Program-made: the position numbers and the translations under genes
The notes under the pieces: generated by a model
Told to the model about the DNA's origin: nothing
The model's database searches: none
The model's input: the letters and a program-made list of their open reading frames with translations, nothing else
In this document: piece after piece, positions 17,641 to 26,947 of the stretch
Layout of the letters: each line of letters opens with the position of its first letter
Numbering within the stretch: the stretch's first letter is position 1
Assembly (NCBI GenBank): GCA_022843485.1
Contig: JALHNM010000001.1
Coordinates: 682,001-746,000, forward strand
Origin: Fimbriimonadaceae bacterium
GTDB taxonomy: Bacteria; Armatimonadota; Fimbriimonadia; Fimbriimonadales; Fimbriimonadaceae
DNA length: 64,000 bases
Direction of reading: 5' to 3'

Positions 17641-18699
17641 CTATCCGTCCTCAAATCGGCGAAGTACGGCATTTTTGCAGGCCTCGACGGCCTGGCAAAA
17701 GGTCAGGTCTCGCATCCCCCGCTCGACCGCCGAAGCGCGGGCGTAAGCACTGGTCGGGGAGACCCCGAGGAAGGTCGAGACCTTGTCCTCGCTCACCCCC
17801 ATCTCCCGCAACATAAGGAAGCAGCTCACGTCCGTTACCCAGTGGGCCGACGGGTGTCCGGAGTCTCCGATCGTCTGGACGACGGCCTCGTAGGCCCGTT
17901 CCAGCGGGTCCCAGCCGTCGAAGTCGACCAGGTACGGGTGGAGCACCCCACAGGCCCGGGCATGGTCGGCCGGGGCCGACCAATCCTGCTTCTCGAGTTG
18001 GAGCGTCTGGACGGCCCCGACGATCGAGTGGCCGTTGCCGCAGACGTGTTGGGCGATGAGCCGCTCCATGGCCCGGCTGAGCTGCACCCCGTAGAGGGAG
18101 GCGATCTGCCGGACGACGATCTCGCGTTCGAGGGGGGACGGCTCGTGGATCTGGGCGACGGCCCATTCGCGGCCCATCGGGAGGAACGACCGGGTCCCTC
18201 GGGTGGGTCGGTGGTCGGTAATGGCGAGCAAGGTCGGGCGCCCGGTGCGGACCCGGTGCTCGAGGCCCATCCGGAACTGGTGGCGGAGTTTCGGGTGGAG
18301 GAGGGCGCTCTGGACGTCGTCGAGGATGAGGGGCACGGGAGGTTCGCCCGGCGCGGCGGTCGCGGCCCAGTCGGCGGCCTGGACGAGCACCGGCTCGGTG
18401 GCGAGTTCTTGGCGCATCGTCTCCGCGACGGCTTGGAGGAGGTGGGTCTTGCCCCACCCGGACGGCCCGATCACGGCGACCTGGGCGCGATGGCCCCGGC
18501 CGAACAACAACCCGGCCTCAAGGGCGGCGATGTTCGAAGGCAGCGCGGCCAGCGATTGGAGGGCGTTGAGCGAGCGTCCGGCCATGATCGACGACAGCCG
18601 GTCCTGCCTTCCGCGGGTCCAGCGATGGGAGACGGGGGTGTCGTGCATCGGGAGCATGGTTGGCGTTTGGGATCGGTGCGATCCCCCGAACGGCTCCAT
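17641..18699 (-). CDS. divergent DnaA-like AAA+ ATPase
   Basis: 352 residues. Walker A GPSGWGKTHLLQAV (78-91) and Walker B LILDDVQ match DnaA domain III, and the text around TDHRPTRG matches its sensor region. The C-terminal ~60 residues resemble the DnaA domain IV helical fold (MLREMGVSEDKVSTFLGVSP), but the DHTTV signature for DnaA-box recognition is absent. Domain I is missing. It may be a paralogue acting in replication control or a motor for another DNA process. Starts at M15 or M18 are also possible. Confidence 0.7.
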   Translation of the reverse strand: MEPFGGSHRSQTPTMLPMHDTPVSHRWTRGRQDRLSSIMAGRSLNALQSLAALPSNIAALEAGLLFGRGHRAQVAVIGPSGWGKTHLLQAVAETMRQELATEPVLVQAADWAATAAPGEPPVPLILDDVQSALLHPKLRHQFRMGLEHRVRTGRPTLLAITDHRPTRGTRSFLPMGREWAVAQIHEPSPLEREIVVRQIASLYGVQLSRAMERLIAQHVCGNGHSIVGAVQTLQLEKQDWSAPADHARACGVLHPYLVDFDGWDPLERAYEAVVQTIGDSGHPSAHWVTDVSCFLMLREMGVSEDKVSTFLGVSPTSAYARASAVERGMRDLTFCQAVEACKNAVLRRFEDG

Positions 18700-18803
18700 T
18701 GTTAGAGACTGGCCCCCCTGGGGTCAAGACCCAAATCGTCCCGGACGACCCAAGTATGTAGGGGTTTTAGCGCCCTAAGGTGCATTGATCGTCGCTCGCA
18801 AGT

Positions 18804-20111
18804 TCACCGGGGAATCGAGGTCGATCCTTCACGGTGAATCCCCAAGTTTTCCCCACTGCCGTGCTTGATGCGCGCCCAGTAAGCGTCGAAATCGAACCCT
18901 GGACTGTGATCCGGAACGTGGCAGGACCGGCAAGGGTTCGCGCCGACCTTGGGCATTCGGGCCTCCAACGGTCGGGCGACGTGGGCCTTTCCGGGACCGT
19001 GGCAGCTCTCGCACCCGACGTCCGTCATCGTGGGCGTCTCTCGTCGGGATCGGAACCCGGTCGGGGCGTCGAGCGCGACCACGTGGCACCCGACGCAGTC
19101 CGGATCCCGGTCGTGGCCCTCTTTCTCGAGGGTGCGGAGGGCCGACGCGTGCTTGGTCCCTGACCACACGGCCGCCTCGGCCGCGTGGCACCCGAAACAC
19201 GCCTCCGACCCGACGTACTCTCCCTGGTTTGGCCGAGGCATCTCTTTGAGGAGGCCTTCCTCTCCGACTCGATCGAGGTAGGCCCGGTAAAGGCGGGCGG
19301 TGGCGGGGTCGTCCGTGATCTCGGGCCCGAGCGGTACGACTCGGTACCCGACGAACCCGCCGTTCCGCCAGCTCGCGGCGACGACGGCCTTACCCTTCTC
19401 GCCCGCGCTGAGCAGCCAGGTCCCCCCCTCGCGCTCGGCCTGGTCAGGCGGGGTCGCAGTCGATCGATAGACGACGGCGCGGAACCCGGGGTGCCGCCTC
19501 GCGAGGGTCCGAGCCTCTTCAAGCCCCCCGGCGTAGAGGAGGACCGCTGCCTTGCCGAGTTCGGCCGCCTGAGCGAGAAGGGCCTCGGCCTGCGCGTCGA
19601 AGGGTCGGGCGGTGGTGTCGAGGAGCCGGGCTGACCGGGCGGCGTCGGGATCGAGGGCACCGATCAGGAACGGCCCTTTCGTCACCGACTCCGACGCTTC
19701 GAAGCCCTCGACCGGTTCGAGCGAACTGCTGAGGAGGGTGCCTTTCGACAGGCGCTGGAGGCTCCCAAGCATGGCAGGGCCCAGGGCGGCGTCGCGCGAG
19801 GTCACGTGGACAGCGGCGACCCCTGCGTCGGCGAGGGCCTCGGCCAGCGTCTCGGCCTTCAGCTCGTCCTGGCGGCCGGTACCAGACACCAGGCCGCCGT
19901 TTTCGACGACGACCGCCGTCCCCTCGGAGCCGAGGGATCGGATCGCGGCCACCCTTCGGCGCAGCCCTCCCGACATCGGCTTCGTGCAGCCGCAGGGCGA
20001 GAGGTACCCCAGCGTGTCGCCGCCGACGATGAGGGTCGCGCGGTCGTCGGGCGGGGAGTAGAGCCCGGCGAGCAGCCCGGCGAGTCCGACCCCCGCCGCC
20101 CAGAGCCTCAC
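18804..20111 (-). CDS. tetraheme cytochrome c with N-terminal 5'-nucleotidase/UshA-like domain
   Basis: 435 residues from a GTG overlapping the upstream TGA (GTGA). A signal peptide (WAAGVGLAGLLAGLYS) is followed by LGYLSPCGCTKPMSGGLRRR, typical of a metallophosphatase-like domain seen in multiheme proteins. Four CxxCH haem sites lie at 305-309, 339-343, 367-371 and 394-398, with further His residues as possible axial ligands, as in cytochrome c554-like proteins. Periplasmic electron transfer is likely. It is coupled to the DUF1573 gene. A longer frame to 20900 was rejected. Confidence 0.85.
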   Translation of the reverse strand: MRLWAAGVGLAGLLAGLYSPPDDRATLIVGGDTLGYLSPCGCTKPMSGGLRRRVAAIRSLGSEGTAVVVENGGLVSGTGRQDELKAETLAEALADAGVAAVHVTSRDAALGPAMLGSLQRLSKGTLLSSSLEPVEGFEASESVTKGPFLIGALDPDAARSARLLDTTARPFDAQAEALLAQAAELGKAAVLLYAGGLEEARTLARRHPGFRAVVYRSTATPPDQAEREGGTWLLSAGEKGKAVVAASWRNGGFVGYRVVPLGPEITDDPATARLYRAYLDRVGEEGLLKEMPRPNQGEYVGSEACFGCHAAEAAVWSGTKHASALRTLEKEGHDRDPDCVGCHVVALDAPTGFRSRRETPTMTDVGCESCHGPGKAHVARPLEARMPKVGANPCRSCHVPDHSPGFDFDAYWARIKHGSGENLGIHREGSTSIPR

Positions 20112-21760
20112 CTCAGGACTCCCGTGACGGGGACGACGAGGGTCGGTTGCTCGGGGTCGTCCGTCGTGACGGTCACTTTGGCGTCGAGGCTCCCGGCGGG
20201 TGCGTCTGGCTTGATCCGGAGGGTGACTCGATAGTCGCCGCCGCGGAAGGGGGCGACCTCGGGAAGGAGGAACTCGGTGTCCGACTCGACCTTGAGGATC
20301 CGGAACGGCCTGCCTGGACGGCTCACCAAGAACCATGCGGGCCGGGCTTTGTCGGCCTGCTGACCCAGGTTCACGGCCTGCGGGAGCGCGACGATCCCTC
20401 GTTGCACCGGCACCGTGAAGTGGAGGGTGGGGAAGAGCGTGCTGTCCGTCTTGAGCGAGAGCGTGACGGCGGACCGGCCGCTCACCACGCGCGGCCCGAT
20501 GAGGAGGCTGAACCGCTGACCCTTCCGCTCGACTGGGCCCTCGCCGAGTTCGGGGTCGGGGCGGACGCCGGACCAGTCGGACTGCTCGAAGATGGCCGAG
20601 ACGCCGCTCGTGCTCGCGCTCAGAACCCGGATCGGCCGGGCAGGGTCGATCGCGAAGTAGACGTCGACCTTGCCCCCGGCCTCTCCGAGCACGACGGGCC
20701 CCTCCCCGTCGCGAAGGAACCGGTAGGCAGGGACGACTCGGGTCTGCACTCGGATCCGACGGACCGGTTGATCGGGGTCGTTGGAGTAGAGATAGAGCGC
20801 TTTGTCGAAGGGGCCCGGGAACTCGCCCGTATCGATGAAGACCTGGACAAGCCCGGTCTGCCCCGGCTGCACCACGGGCGTGTGCCGAATCGTGAAGCAA
20901 GCACAGTCGGGGGTCACGCGGAAGGCCAGCGGCCCCTTGCCCCGGTTCGTGACTTGGATGCTCGTCTGGACGACGTCCCCTTGGGGCACCGGGTCGAGTC
21001 GAAGGCCCTGCGGATCGACGAAGGCCTCGGGCCGGGCGAGGCTGAGCCGGGTCTTGGTCCGCGCCGCGGTGCGGAGGGCGTCGGCGACCCGTAGCGTCTC
21101 GCGGGCGAGAAGGGCCTCGGCCGGGCTGACGCGGTGCTCCAGGTTCTGAAGGAGGTCGGTCCGGCTCATCACGGACGCCCCGCGTGGGGTCCTCGCCAGC
21201 CCCAGGTAGGCACCGACCGCGTAGGAGACCTCGTTCTGCACCTGGACAGAGTCTATGGGGAGGCGGCCGGACTCCCGGTGGAGTGCGACGAGGACGTCGA
21301 GCCGCGGCTCGGACGGGTCGTCGGACGTGAAGGCGACCGCGCCTGCGGGGATAGGTTCCCCGGGGCCGGGGGGGAGCTCGGGCTGGAACCCGACGCGAAC
21401 GTCTTTCCCGGGCCCGAGCGTCGGCTCAACGCTGGCCAACTGCCTTCGCCAGTCGGAGAGGGCCCGGTCGCGAGCCCGAGCAAAGGCTGCGCGATCTCGC
21501 TCCGGGACGCTCCGGTCGTCCCACGTTAAGGCGAACCGGGGCTTAGGGAGTCGGTCGGCGAGCCGGGTCGCCTCATCCCACCGCCCGGCTTCCAGGGCCG
21601 ACGCGAGCCGGTACGCAGTGGCCTGGTACTCCGCCGAGGAACCGATGGGCAGGATCGGGGCGGGGTCGTCGCCCAGGACAAGGATCGAGAGGAGGAGGGC
21701 AGTCACGTTGGTAGGGTAGGACGGGTCGAAGGGGGCGGGATTACTCGATGAACGCGTCAT
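20108..21760 (-). CDS. DUF1573-domain secreted protein
   Basis: About 550 residues. The middle (~265-360) matches DUF1573, an Ig-like fold, with the characteristic TPDCACFTI and the YLYSNDPDQPVRRI strand. A second Ig-like region ends the protein (DDPEQPTLVVPVTGVL). The N-terminal third is unrecognised. The ATG at 21760 overlaps prfB by 20 bases; a GTG at 21706 would place the hydrophobic segment TALLLSILVLG at the N terminus as a signal peptide and avoid the overlap. Probably an envelope partner of the downstream cytochrome. Confidence 0.8.
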   Translation of the reverse strand: MTRSSSNPAPFDPSYPTNVTALLLSILVLGDDPAPILPIGSSAEYQATAYRLASALEAGRWDEATRLADRLPKPRFALTWDDRSVPERDRAAFARARDRALSDWRRQLASVEPTLGPGKDVRVGFQPELPPGPGEPIPAGAVAFTSDDPSEPRLDVLVALHRESGRLPIDSVQVQNEVSYAVGAYLGLARTPRGASVMSRTDLLQNLEHRVSPAEALLARETLRVADALRTAARTKTRLSLARPEAFVDPQGLRLDPVPQGDVVQTSIQVTNRGKGPLAFRVTPDCACFTIRHTPVVQPGQTGLVQVFIDTGEFPGPFDKALYLYSNDPDQPVRRIRVQTRVVPAYRFLRDGEGPVVLGEAGGKVDVYFAIDPARPIRVLSASTSGVSAIFEQSDWSGVRPDPELGEGPVERKGQRFSLLIGPRVVSGRSAVTLSLKTDSTLFPTLHFTVPVQRGIVALPQAVNLGQQADKARPAWFLVSRPGRPFRILKVESDTEFLLPEVAPFRGGDYRVTLRIKPDAPAGSLDAKVTVTTDDPEQPTLVVPVTGVLR

Positions 21761-22857
21761 CGGTCGGCGGTCGCTTCAGATAGGCCTCCATGAACCCGTC
21801 GATGTCGCCGTCGAGGACGCCCACGACGTTCCCCGTCTCGTGCCCCGTGCGGTGGTCCTTGACCATCGTGTAGGGCTGCATAACGTAGCTCCGGATCTGG
21901 CGTCCCCATTCGGCGGGGCCGGTGTCGCCCTTGAGCTCGTTCATCTTGCTCTGATCTTGGACGCGCTGGACTTCGGCAAGGCGGGCGGCGAGGACCTTCA
22001 TGGCGCTGGCCCGGTTCTTGTGCTGGCTCCGCTCGTTCTGGCACTGGACGACGATGCCGCTCGGGATGTGGGTGATCCGGACGGCGCTCTCTGTCTTGTT
22101 GACGTGCTGTCCGCCCGCACCACCGGCGCGGAGGGTCTCGACCTTGAGATCGGCGTCGTTGATCAGGACTTCGGTCTCGTCGGTGTCGGGGAGGACCTCG
22201 ATCTTGCAGAACGAGGTGTGGCGTCGGGCGGCGGCGTCGAAGGGGGAGATCCGGACGAGTCGGTGAACCCCGTTCTCGCTCTTGAGATAACCATAGGCGT
22301 TGGGGCCCGAGATGGCGATGCCTACGTTCCGGTACCCAGTGACGTCCCCTGGGGTCTCGTTCAGGAGTTCGACTTTGTAGCCTTTTTCCTCGGCCCACCG
22401 CATGTACATGCGTAGAAGCATCTCGGCGAAGTCGCAGGCCTCGCTCCCGCCCGCACCGGCGTTGACTTCGAGCAGGGCGTCGCGGTCGTCGTGCTCGCCG
22501 CCCAGGAGAGTCTCGAGTTCGTAGGCGTCGAGGTCCTTGAGGAACTTGCGGGCCATCGCATCGGCCTCCTTGAGGAGGTCGTCGTCCGGCTCCTCGGCGA
22601 GCATCGCGTAGCTCTCGGCGAGGTCGCGTTCGCGCGCGTCCAAGGCTTCGAACGGATCGACCCGCCCCTGGAGCTTCTTCAGCCGCCGCAGGGTCTTCTG
22701 CGCCTCCTTGGGGTCGTTCCAGAACTCGGTCTGGTCGCGCTTGGCCTCGAGGGCCGTTATCTCATGCAGGAGTCGATCGAGGTCAAAGATGCCCCCTGAT
22801 AGCGTCCAGTCTCGATCGAGACCTAGACAGCGCTTCCTGCTGCTGCATCGTCAGCAT
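21741..22857 (-). CDS. prfB: peptide chain release factor 2, expressed by programmed +1 frameshift
   Basis: RF2 releases peptides at UGA and UAA. The main frame has the catalytic GGQ (GAGGQHVNKTES) and ends at 21741. The zero-frame begins at ATG 22857 (or 22848) and encodes 24 residues ending RGHL, then TGA at 22783-22785. The shift site reads AGGGGG-CAT-CTT-TGA-C: an internal Shine-Dalgarno-like stretch followed by the slippery CTT-T. After the slip, reading resumes at GAC (22784) and gives a 371-residue protein. Coding parts are 22786-22857 and 21741-22784. Confidence 0.95.
22779..22799 (-). promoter_or_regulatory. autoregulatory +1 frameshift site of prfB
   Basis: The minus strand reads CAGGGGGCATCTTTGACC. 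This matches the classical RF2 element (SD-like AGGGGG, short spacer, CTT TGA C). Low RF2 lets the ribosome slip at CTT-T; high RF2 terminates at UGA. Established mechanism, seen directly here. Confidence 0.95.
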
Positions 22858-22930
22858 GCCGTTACCTTACCCGGTGCCGGTCGGGGGCCCTGGCCTTTCG
22901 CTGGGGACCGGGGCCGGGCCATGATGAGGG

Positions 22931-24433
22931 ATGCGACGTGCCGGGTGGTTCGTTCTGGCGGTGATAGGGGCCTTGGGGACGGCTTGGGGCCAGGGGCGCG
23001 CGCCCGGGGGGGCCTCGGAATCAGGCCCGCTGGTGCGGGACGACGCGCGGACCTTCTTCCCGATGGTCCAGGAGGCGACGTTCCAGTCGTACATCCGCCC
23101 CGCGAACCCCAAGCGGAGCGAGGTGCGAGCGGTCCGTCCGAACCGGTTGCGCTCGGGTGGCCGCCGAACGGCGCTTCGCCCGCGCGACCGGGCGCTGTTC
23201 CCGGGCATCGAGTACAACGGGTCGCGGCCGCCCGACCCCCACATCGCGGTGGGCACTGACCAGATCGTGCAGGTCACGAACTCGCAGATCGCCGTGTTCG
23301 ACCGGGCGGGGCAGCGTCTTTTCCTCCAAACCTTGGGTCCGAGCGGTTTCTTCCGGGGGGTCGCCACCCGAAGCTTCGTGTTCGACCCGCGGGTGGTCTA
23401 CGACGCGATGGCGGGCCGGTTCTACGTCGTCGCCCTCGAGTTCGACGACGCCCCCGAGGTGAGCGGCCTCCTGGTCGCGGCCTCCGACGGGCCAGACCCC
23501 CTCGGTGGGTGGAGTAAGTGGCGGATCGAATCCCGGCTTTGGCGGGATGGGCGGAGCTTCTGGTTCGACTACCCGTCGCTCGGGTTCTCGCGGGACGGGG
23601 TCGTGGTCACAGGGAACCTCTTCCCGTTCGCGGGGGGCACTCCTTGGGCCCGTTCGATCGGGTTCCGGAAAGCTGCGCTCAGCGGGGGCGGTCCGCTGCC
23701 GTTCTTTTTCTGGACCCACGAGCGGACGCCGACGGTGCAGGCCTCGCGGGCCCTCCCGGGAGCGGGCGACACGGTGTTCGGGGCCGCCCTCAGCACCACT
23801 TCGGCCCTGAGGCTGCTGGCTTGGGCCGGGTTCGCGACCGGGGTGCCGAGGCTCAACGAGGCCGAGGTCGTGGTGCCGTCCTTCACGCTCTTCACGGCCC
23901 GAGTCCCGACGAGCGACGGCGCGACGATCGACCCAGTGAGCGACCGTCTCATGGACGCGGCTTGGGGCGGGGGCTCGCTGTACGCCACCCACACGGTGCA
24001 GGTCTCGAGGACCGATCCCCGAGCCTCGGTGCGCTGGTACGAGTTCACGCTGGGCTCGTGGCCGGAGAGCGGGTCGCCCGGACTACGGCAGACGGGCGAG
24101 GTCCGTGCGGACGGCAACGGGCACTACTGCATGCCGGCGATCGCCGTTGACTCTCGGGCCTCGGTCTCGCTGGTCATGACGGGGAGCAGCCGGACGACGC
24201 TCCCCGACCTGTTCGCGACGGGCCGGACGGCGAGCGCCCCGAACGGCGCCATGGGGACACCGACCCGGATCGGGTCGAGCCTACAGCGACCGATCGACGC
24301 CTCGAGTCGGTGGGGCGACTACTTCAGCGTGGTGCCGGACCCGGTCGATACGGGGGTGTTCTGGGGGACGGGCCAGGTCACGCGGGCGGACGGCGACTGG
24401 AGCACGGTCATCGTGAACTGGACGCTACCTTGA
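22931..24433 (+). CDS. secreted beta-propeller-like protein (first tandem paralogue)
   Basis: 500 residues with a signal peptide (~1-21, ending TAWGQ). Repeated beta-rich elements include PDPHIAVGTDQIVQVTNSQI and FDPRVVYDAMAGRFYVVALE, and a conserved RWGDYF lies near the C terminus. It aligns along most of its length with the next gene. The catalytic role is unknown and no sorting signal is seen; likely extracellular or periplasmic. It lacks the C-terminal domain of its paralogue. Confidence 0.75.
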   Translation: MRRAGWFVLAVIGALGTAWGQGRAPGGASESGPLVRDDARTFFPMVQEATFQSYIRPANPKRSEVRAVRPNRLRSGGRRTALRPRDRALFPGIEYNGSRPPDPHIAVGTDQIVQVTNSQIAVFDRAGQRLFLQTLGPSGFFRGVATRSFVFDPRVVYDAMAGRFYVVALEFDDAPEVSGLLVAASDGPDPLGGWSKWRIESRLWRDGRSFWFDYPSLGFSRDGVVVTGNLFPFAGGTPWARSIGFRKAALSGGGPLPFFFWTHERTPTVQASRALPGAGDTVFGAALSTTSALRLLAWAGFATGVPRLNEAEVVVPSFTLFTARVPTSDGATIDPVSDRLMDAAWGGGSLYATHTVQVSRTDPRASVRWYEFTLGSWPESGSPGLRQTGEVRADGNGHYCMPAIAVDSRASVSLVMTGSSRTTLPDLFATGRTASAPNGAMGTPTRIGSSLQRPIDASSRWGDYFSVVPDPVDTGVFWGTGQVTRADGDWSTVIVNWTLP

Positions 24434-24528
24434 GGCGAGGGCGATAAGAATCGTCTTATGTTGTTCCCTCCCTGTGGGTTCGGCTCAGCTAATCTGGGCC
24501 TGAAGGGCGTATAGTGGAGGCAGGGATC

Positions 24529-26571
24529 ATGGATCGCGCTCATACCTTGTCACGTGCCGCCCGCGTTTTGGCGGTCACCCTCCTCTTCTCCCTGTCGAGC
24601 CTGTCCTGGGCGCGAGAGGTCTTGCCGATGTCGAGCCAGCAGACGGTTCAGCCGGGCTCGCGCATCGACACGCGCTCGTTCTTCCCGCAAGTGAACGAGA
24701 CGATGGGCCAGCGGCGGATCGTCCCGCCGAACCCGGAGCGCCCGGGCGGGATCCTCGGTGGGCCCGCGAACTCGCTGGTGTCGGGGACGAGCGGCGGCAT
24801 CTCGACGGCGAACGTTCAGGCCCGGTTCCCGGGCATGACGTCGAACGGCTACCTTCCGCCCGACCCGCAGATCGCGGTGAGCGACACGCACATCGTGCAG
24901 GTCGTCAACTCGGCGGTGGCCTTCTACTCGCGGTCCGGTCGACTCGAGTTCCGTCAGGACTTCGCTGGGAACGGGTTCTTCGCCGGCCTCAAGCAGGACG
25001 ACTTCATTTTCGACCCGAAGGTCTTCTTCGACCCGGGCACGGGGCGGTTCTTTTTGGTCGCGCTCGAGGTGGACTTCTCCCAGAACCTCAGCCACATCCT
25101 TCTCGCCGTCTCCGACGACTCGAACCCGAACGGGTCGTGGAACCGGTTCCGGGTGGACGTCGCGGTCGAGATCGACAGTAACCGCTTCTGGCTCGACTAC
25201 CCCGGTTTTGGGTTCAACAAGGACGGGGTCGTCGTGACGGGGAACATGTTCGGTTTCGGAGCCGGGGACACGTTCGTCCAGGCCCTGCTTTTCCGAAAGG
25301 ACGAGATGACCGAGAACCGGGCGCTCACCGTGTCCCGCTGGAACGTCAGCACCGTCAACTCGATCCCGGTCTTCACGATCCAGGCGGCCAAGTCCAGGGA
25401 CTTGGCGGTCGATTACATCTACGGCTCATCGCTGGTGACCGAGACGCAGATCGCGGTCTACGCTTGGGCGAACATCCTTTCCTCGACCCCGCAGCTCGTC
25501 GCCCAGCTTGTGCCCGTACCTGCGTTCAGGCTGATCGGGAGCGCGCCGATGACCGGCGGTGCCCGGCTCGACACGATCTCTGGCCGGCTGCTCGACGCGA
25601 CCTACAACAACGGGAGCCTCATGGTCGCCCACACGACGCAGGCGGCGACGGGCCAGCGACGCTCGCAGGTCACCTGGTACGAGGTCGATCCGGGGACGTG
25701 GCCGGTGAGCGGGATCCCTGACCTGCGGCAGGCGGGGGACATCGCCCTTCCTGGGTCGTTCTGGGCCTTCCAGCCGGCGATCGCGATGAACGACAACGGC
25801 GACGTGTCGGTCGTGTTCACACGGACTAGCGCCCAGAGCGGCGCGGACGGGATGATCGCCACCCGACGGGCGAGCGACACCCCCGGGCGAATGGGAACGC
25901 CGCTCCAGATCACGAGCGCCCCGTTCCGATCGACCGACATCGGCCGGTGGGGCGACTACTTCACCGTCGATATCGACCCGCTGGACGGCACTACGTTCTG
26001 GGGCGTCCACCAGATCGTCATCCCGAGCGGCTCGTGGACCACGAACATCACGAGTTGGCGCGCCGCGACGAGCGGGGGGCTGAACGATCCGCTCGCCCTT
26101 CGCCCGGACAGCATCACCACGAGCGTCGGGACGTTCGTGCAGGGCGACGTGGCGGATGCCTCGGAGGCGGACGATGACTCGACCTACGACGTCGATAGCG
26201 TCCAGCGAGGTCGTGAAGGGCAGTTCGCGAGCGTCGACCTCACCTTCGAGTCGCCGTTCTCCCGCTTCGACGCGGGGACGATGGACGTGATCCTCCGCGC
26301 GTTCGCCTCGCCGGGCCGGACGCAGACGGGGACCGTGTTCCTGTTCAACGTCGATACCGGCCGGTGGGACTTCGTCCGGTCGTTCAGCACGAACCAGAAC
26401 CCGGGGACGTTCCGAGCGACTGTGACCTCGAGGACCGAGCGGTACATCGACGGTGACCGCGTGGTTCGAGTGCGGTTCCGACAGCACGACCCGGTCAAGC
26501 GTCGGGGCACGAACGCGACGCCGTTCCGGATGAAGGCCGACGCCGTCCAGATGTCGATCGTCTCCGGGTAA
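24529..26571 (+). CDS. secreted beta-propeller-like protein with extra C-terminal beta domain (second tandem paralogue)
   Basis: 680 residues from an ATG preceded by GGAGGCAGGG; a GTG 15 bases upstream is the alternative. A signal peptide (~5-30) is followed by the same core as its neighbour (PDPQIAVSDTHIVQVVNSAV; FDPKVFFDPGTGRFFLVALE; RWGDYF). The last ~150 residues (from SITTSVGTFVQGDVADASE) form a separate beta-rich domain resembling the C terminus of the protein at 62.3-63.8 kb. A TATAGT hexamer at 24509-24514 is a plausible -10. Confidence 0.78.
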   Translation: MDRAHTLSRAARVLAVTLLFSLSSLSWAREVLPMSSQQTVQPGSRIDTRSFFPQVNETMGQRRIVPPNPERPGGILGGPANSLVSGTSGGISTANVQARFPGMTSNGYLPPDPQIAVSDTHIVQVVNSAVAFYSRSGRLEFRQDFAGNGFFAGLKQDDFIFDPKVFFDPGTGRFFLVALEVDFSQNLSHILLAVSDDSNPNGSWNRFRVDVAVEIDSNRFWLDYPGFGFNKDGVVVTGNMFGFGAGDTFVQALLFRKDEMTENRALTVSRWNVSTVNSIPVFTIQAAKSRDLAVDYIYGSSLVTETQIAVYAWANILSSTPQLVAQLVPVPAFRLIGSAPMTGGARLDTISGRLLDATYNNGSLMVAHTTQAATGQRRSQVTWYEVDPGTWPVSGIPDLRQAGDIALPGSFWAFQPAIAMNDNGDVSVVFTRTSAQSGADGMIATRRASDTPGRMGTPLQITSAPFRSTDIGRWGDYFTVDIDPLDGTTFWGVHQIVIPSGSWTTNITSWRAATSGGLNDPLALRPDSITTSVGTFVQGDVADASEADDDSTYDVDSVQRGREGQFASVDLTFESPFSRFDAGTMDVILRAFASPGRTQTGTVFLFNVDTGRWDFVRSFSTNQNPGTFRATVTSRTERYIDGDRVVRVRFRQHDPVKRRGTNATPFRMKADAVQMSIVSG

Positions 26572-26595
26572 CCCCGCGGCCGACCATGACCCTGC

Positions 26596-26626
26596 GCGGG
26601 CCGGACGAGTCTCTCGTCCGGCCCGC
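26596..26626. terminator. 14-bp GC-rich stem-loop between convergent genes
   Basis: GCGGGCCGGACGAG (26596-26609) pairs perfectly with CTCGTCCGGCCCGC (26613-26626) around a TCT loop, between the + strand secreted protein and the - strand fliT-like gene. There is no U-tract on either side, so it may be a bidirectional terminator or a 3'-end stabiliser. Confidence 0.5.
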
Positions 26627-26632
26627 GGCGTG

Positions 26633-26947
26633 TTAGGACCCCTCCGTCAGGTCGTGTTGCGGGCTGACGGTCCGGTAGGCCCGGCGCGCGTCACGAGCCC
26701 GGCCCGCGTCCTCGAGCAGCGCCCGGCGTTGACTCTTCCATGCGCTCAGGACCTCGGACCCCACCGCGAGTGCCCGCCGGTAGTCAGCGGCCTCGGAGCC
26801 GGAGAGGGAACGTGGGTCGATCGATTCCAAGAGCGTCTGACGGCGGGCCAACAGCGCGGTCACCGTCTCCCAGTCGTCCCGGTTCGAAGCCTCGAGGAGG
26901 CTGTGACCGACCATGAGCAGGTCGGCCGTCGGGCGGCTAGGCGGCAT
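26633..26947 (-). CDS. FliT-like flagellar chaperone
   Basis: 104 residues, helical, with heptad character (MVGHSLLEASNRDDWETVTA; YRRALAVGSEVLSAWKSQRR). Its ATG overlaps the end of fliS by 11 bases. A short helical protein directly after FliS is the usual place for FliT, which chaperones the filament cap. Primary-sequence support is modest. Confidence 0.6.
   Translation of the reverse strand: MPPSRPTADLLMVGHSLLEASNRDDWETVTALLARRQTLLESIDPRSLSGSEAADYRRALAVGSEVLSAWKSQRRALLEDAGRARDARRAYRTVSPQHDLTEGS

Noticed and set aside
18700-18803. Replication origin next to the DnaA-like gene
   Set aside because: No cluster of TTATNCACA-type boxes or AT-rich unwinding region in the short gap.
20112-20900. 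N-terminal extension of the cytochrome
   Set aside because: It reads through the DUF1573 gene in another frame; the GTGA overlap and signal peptide fix the start at 20111.
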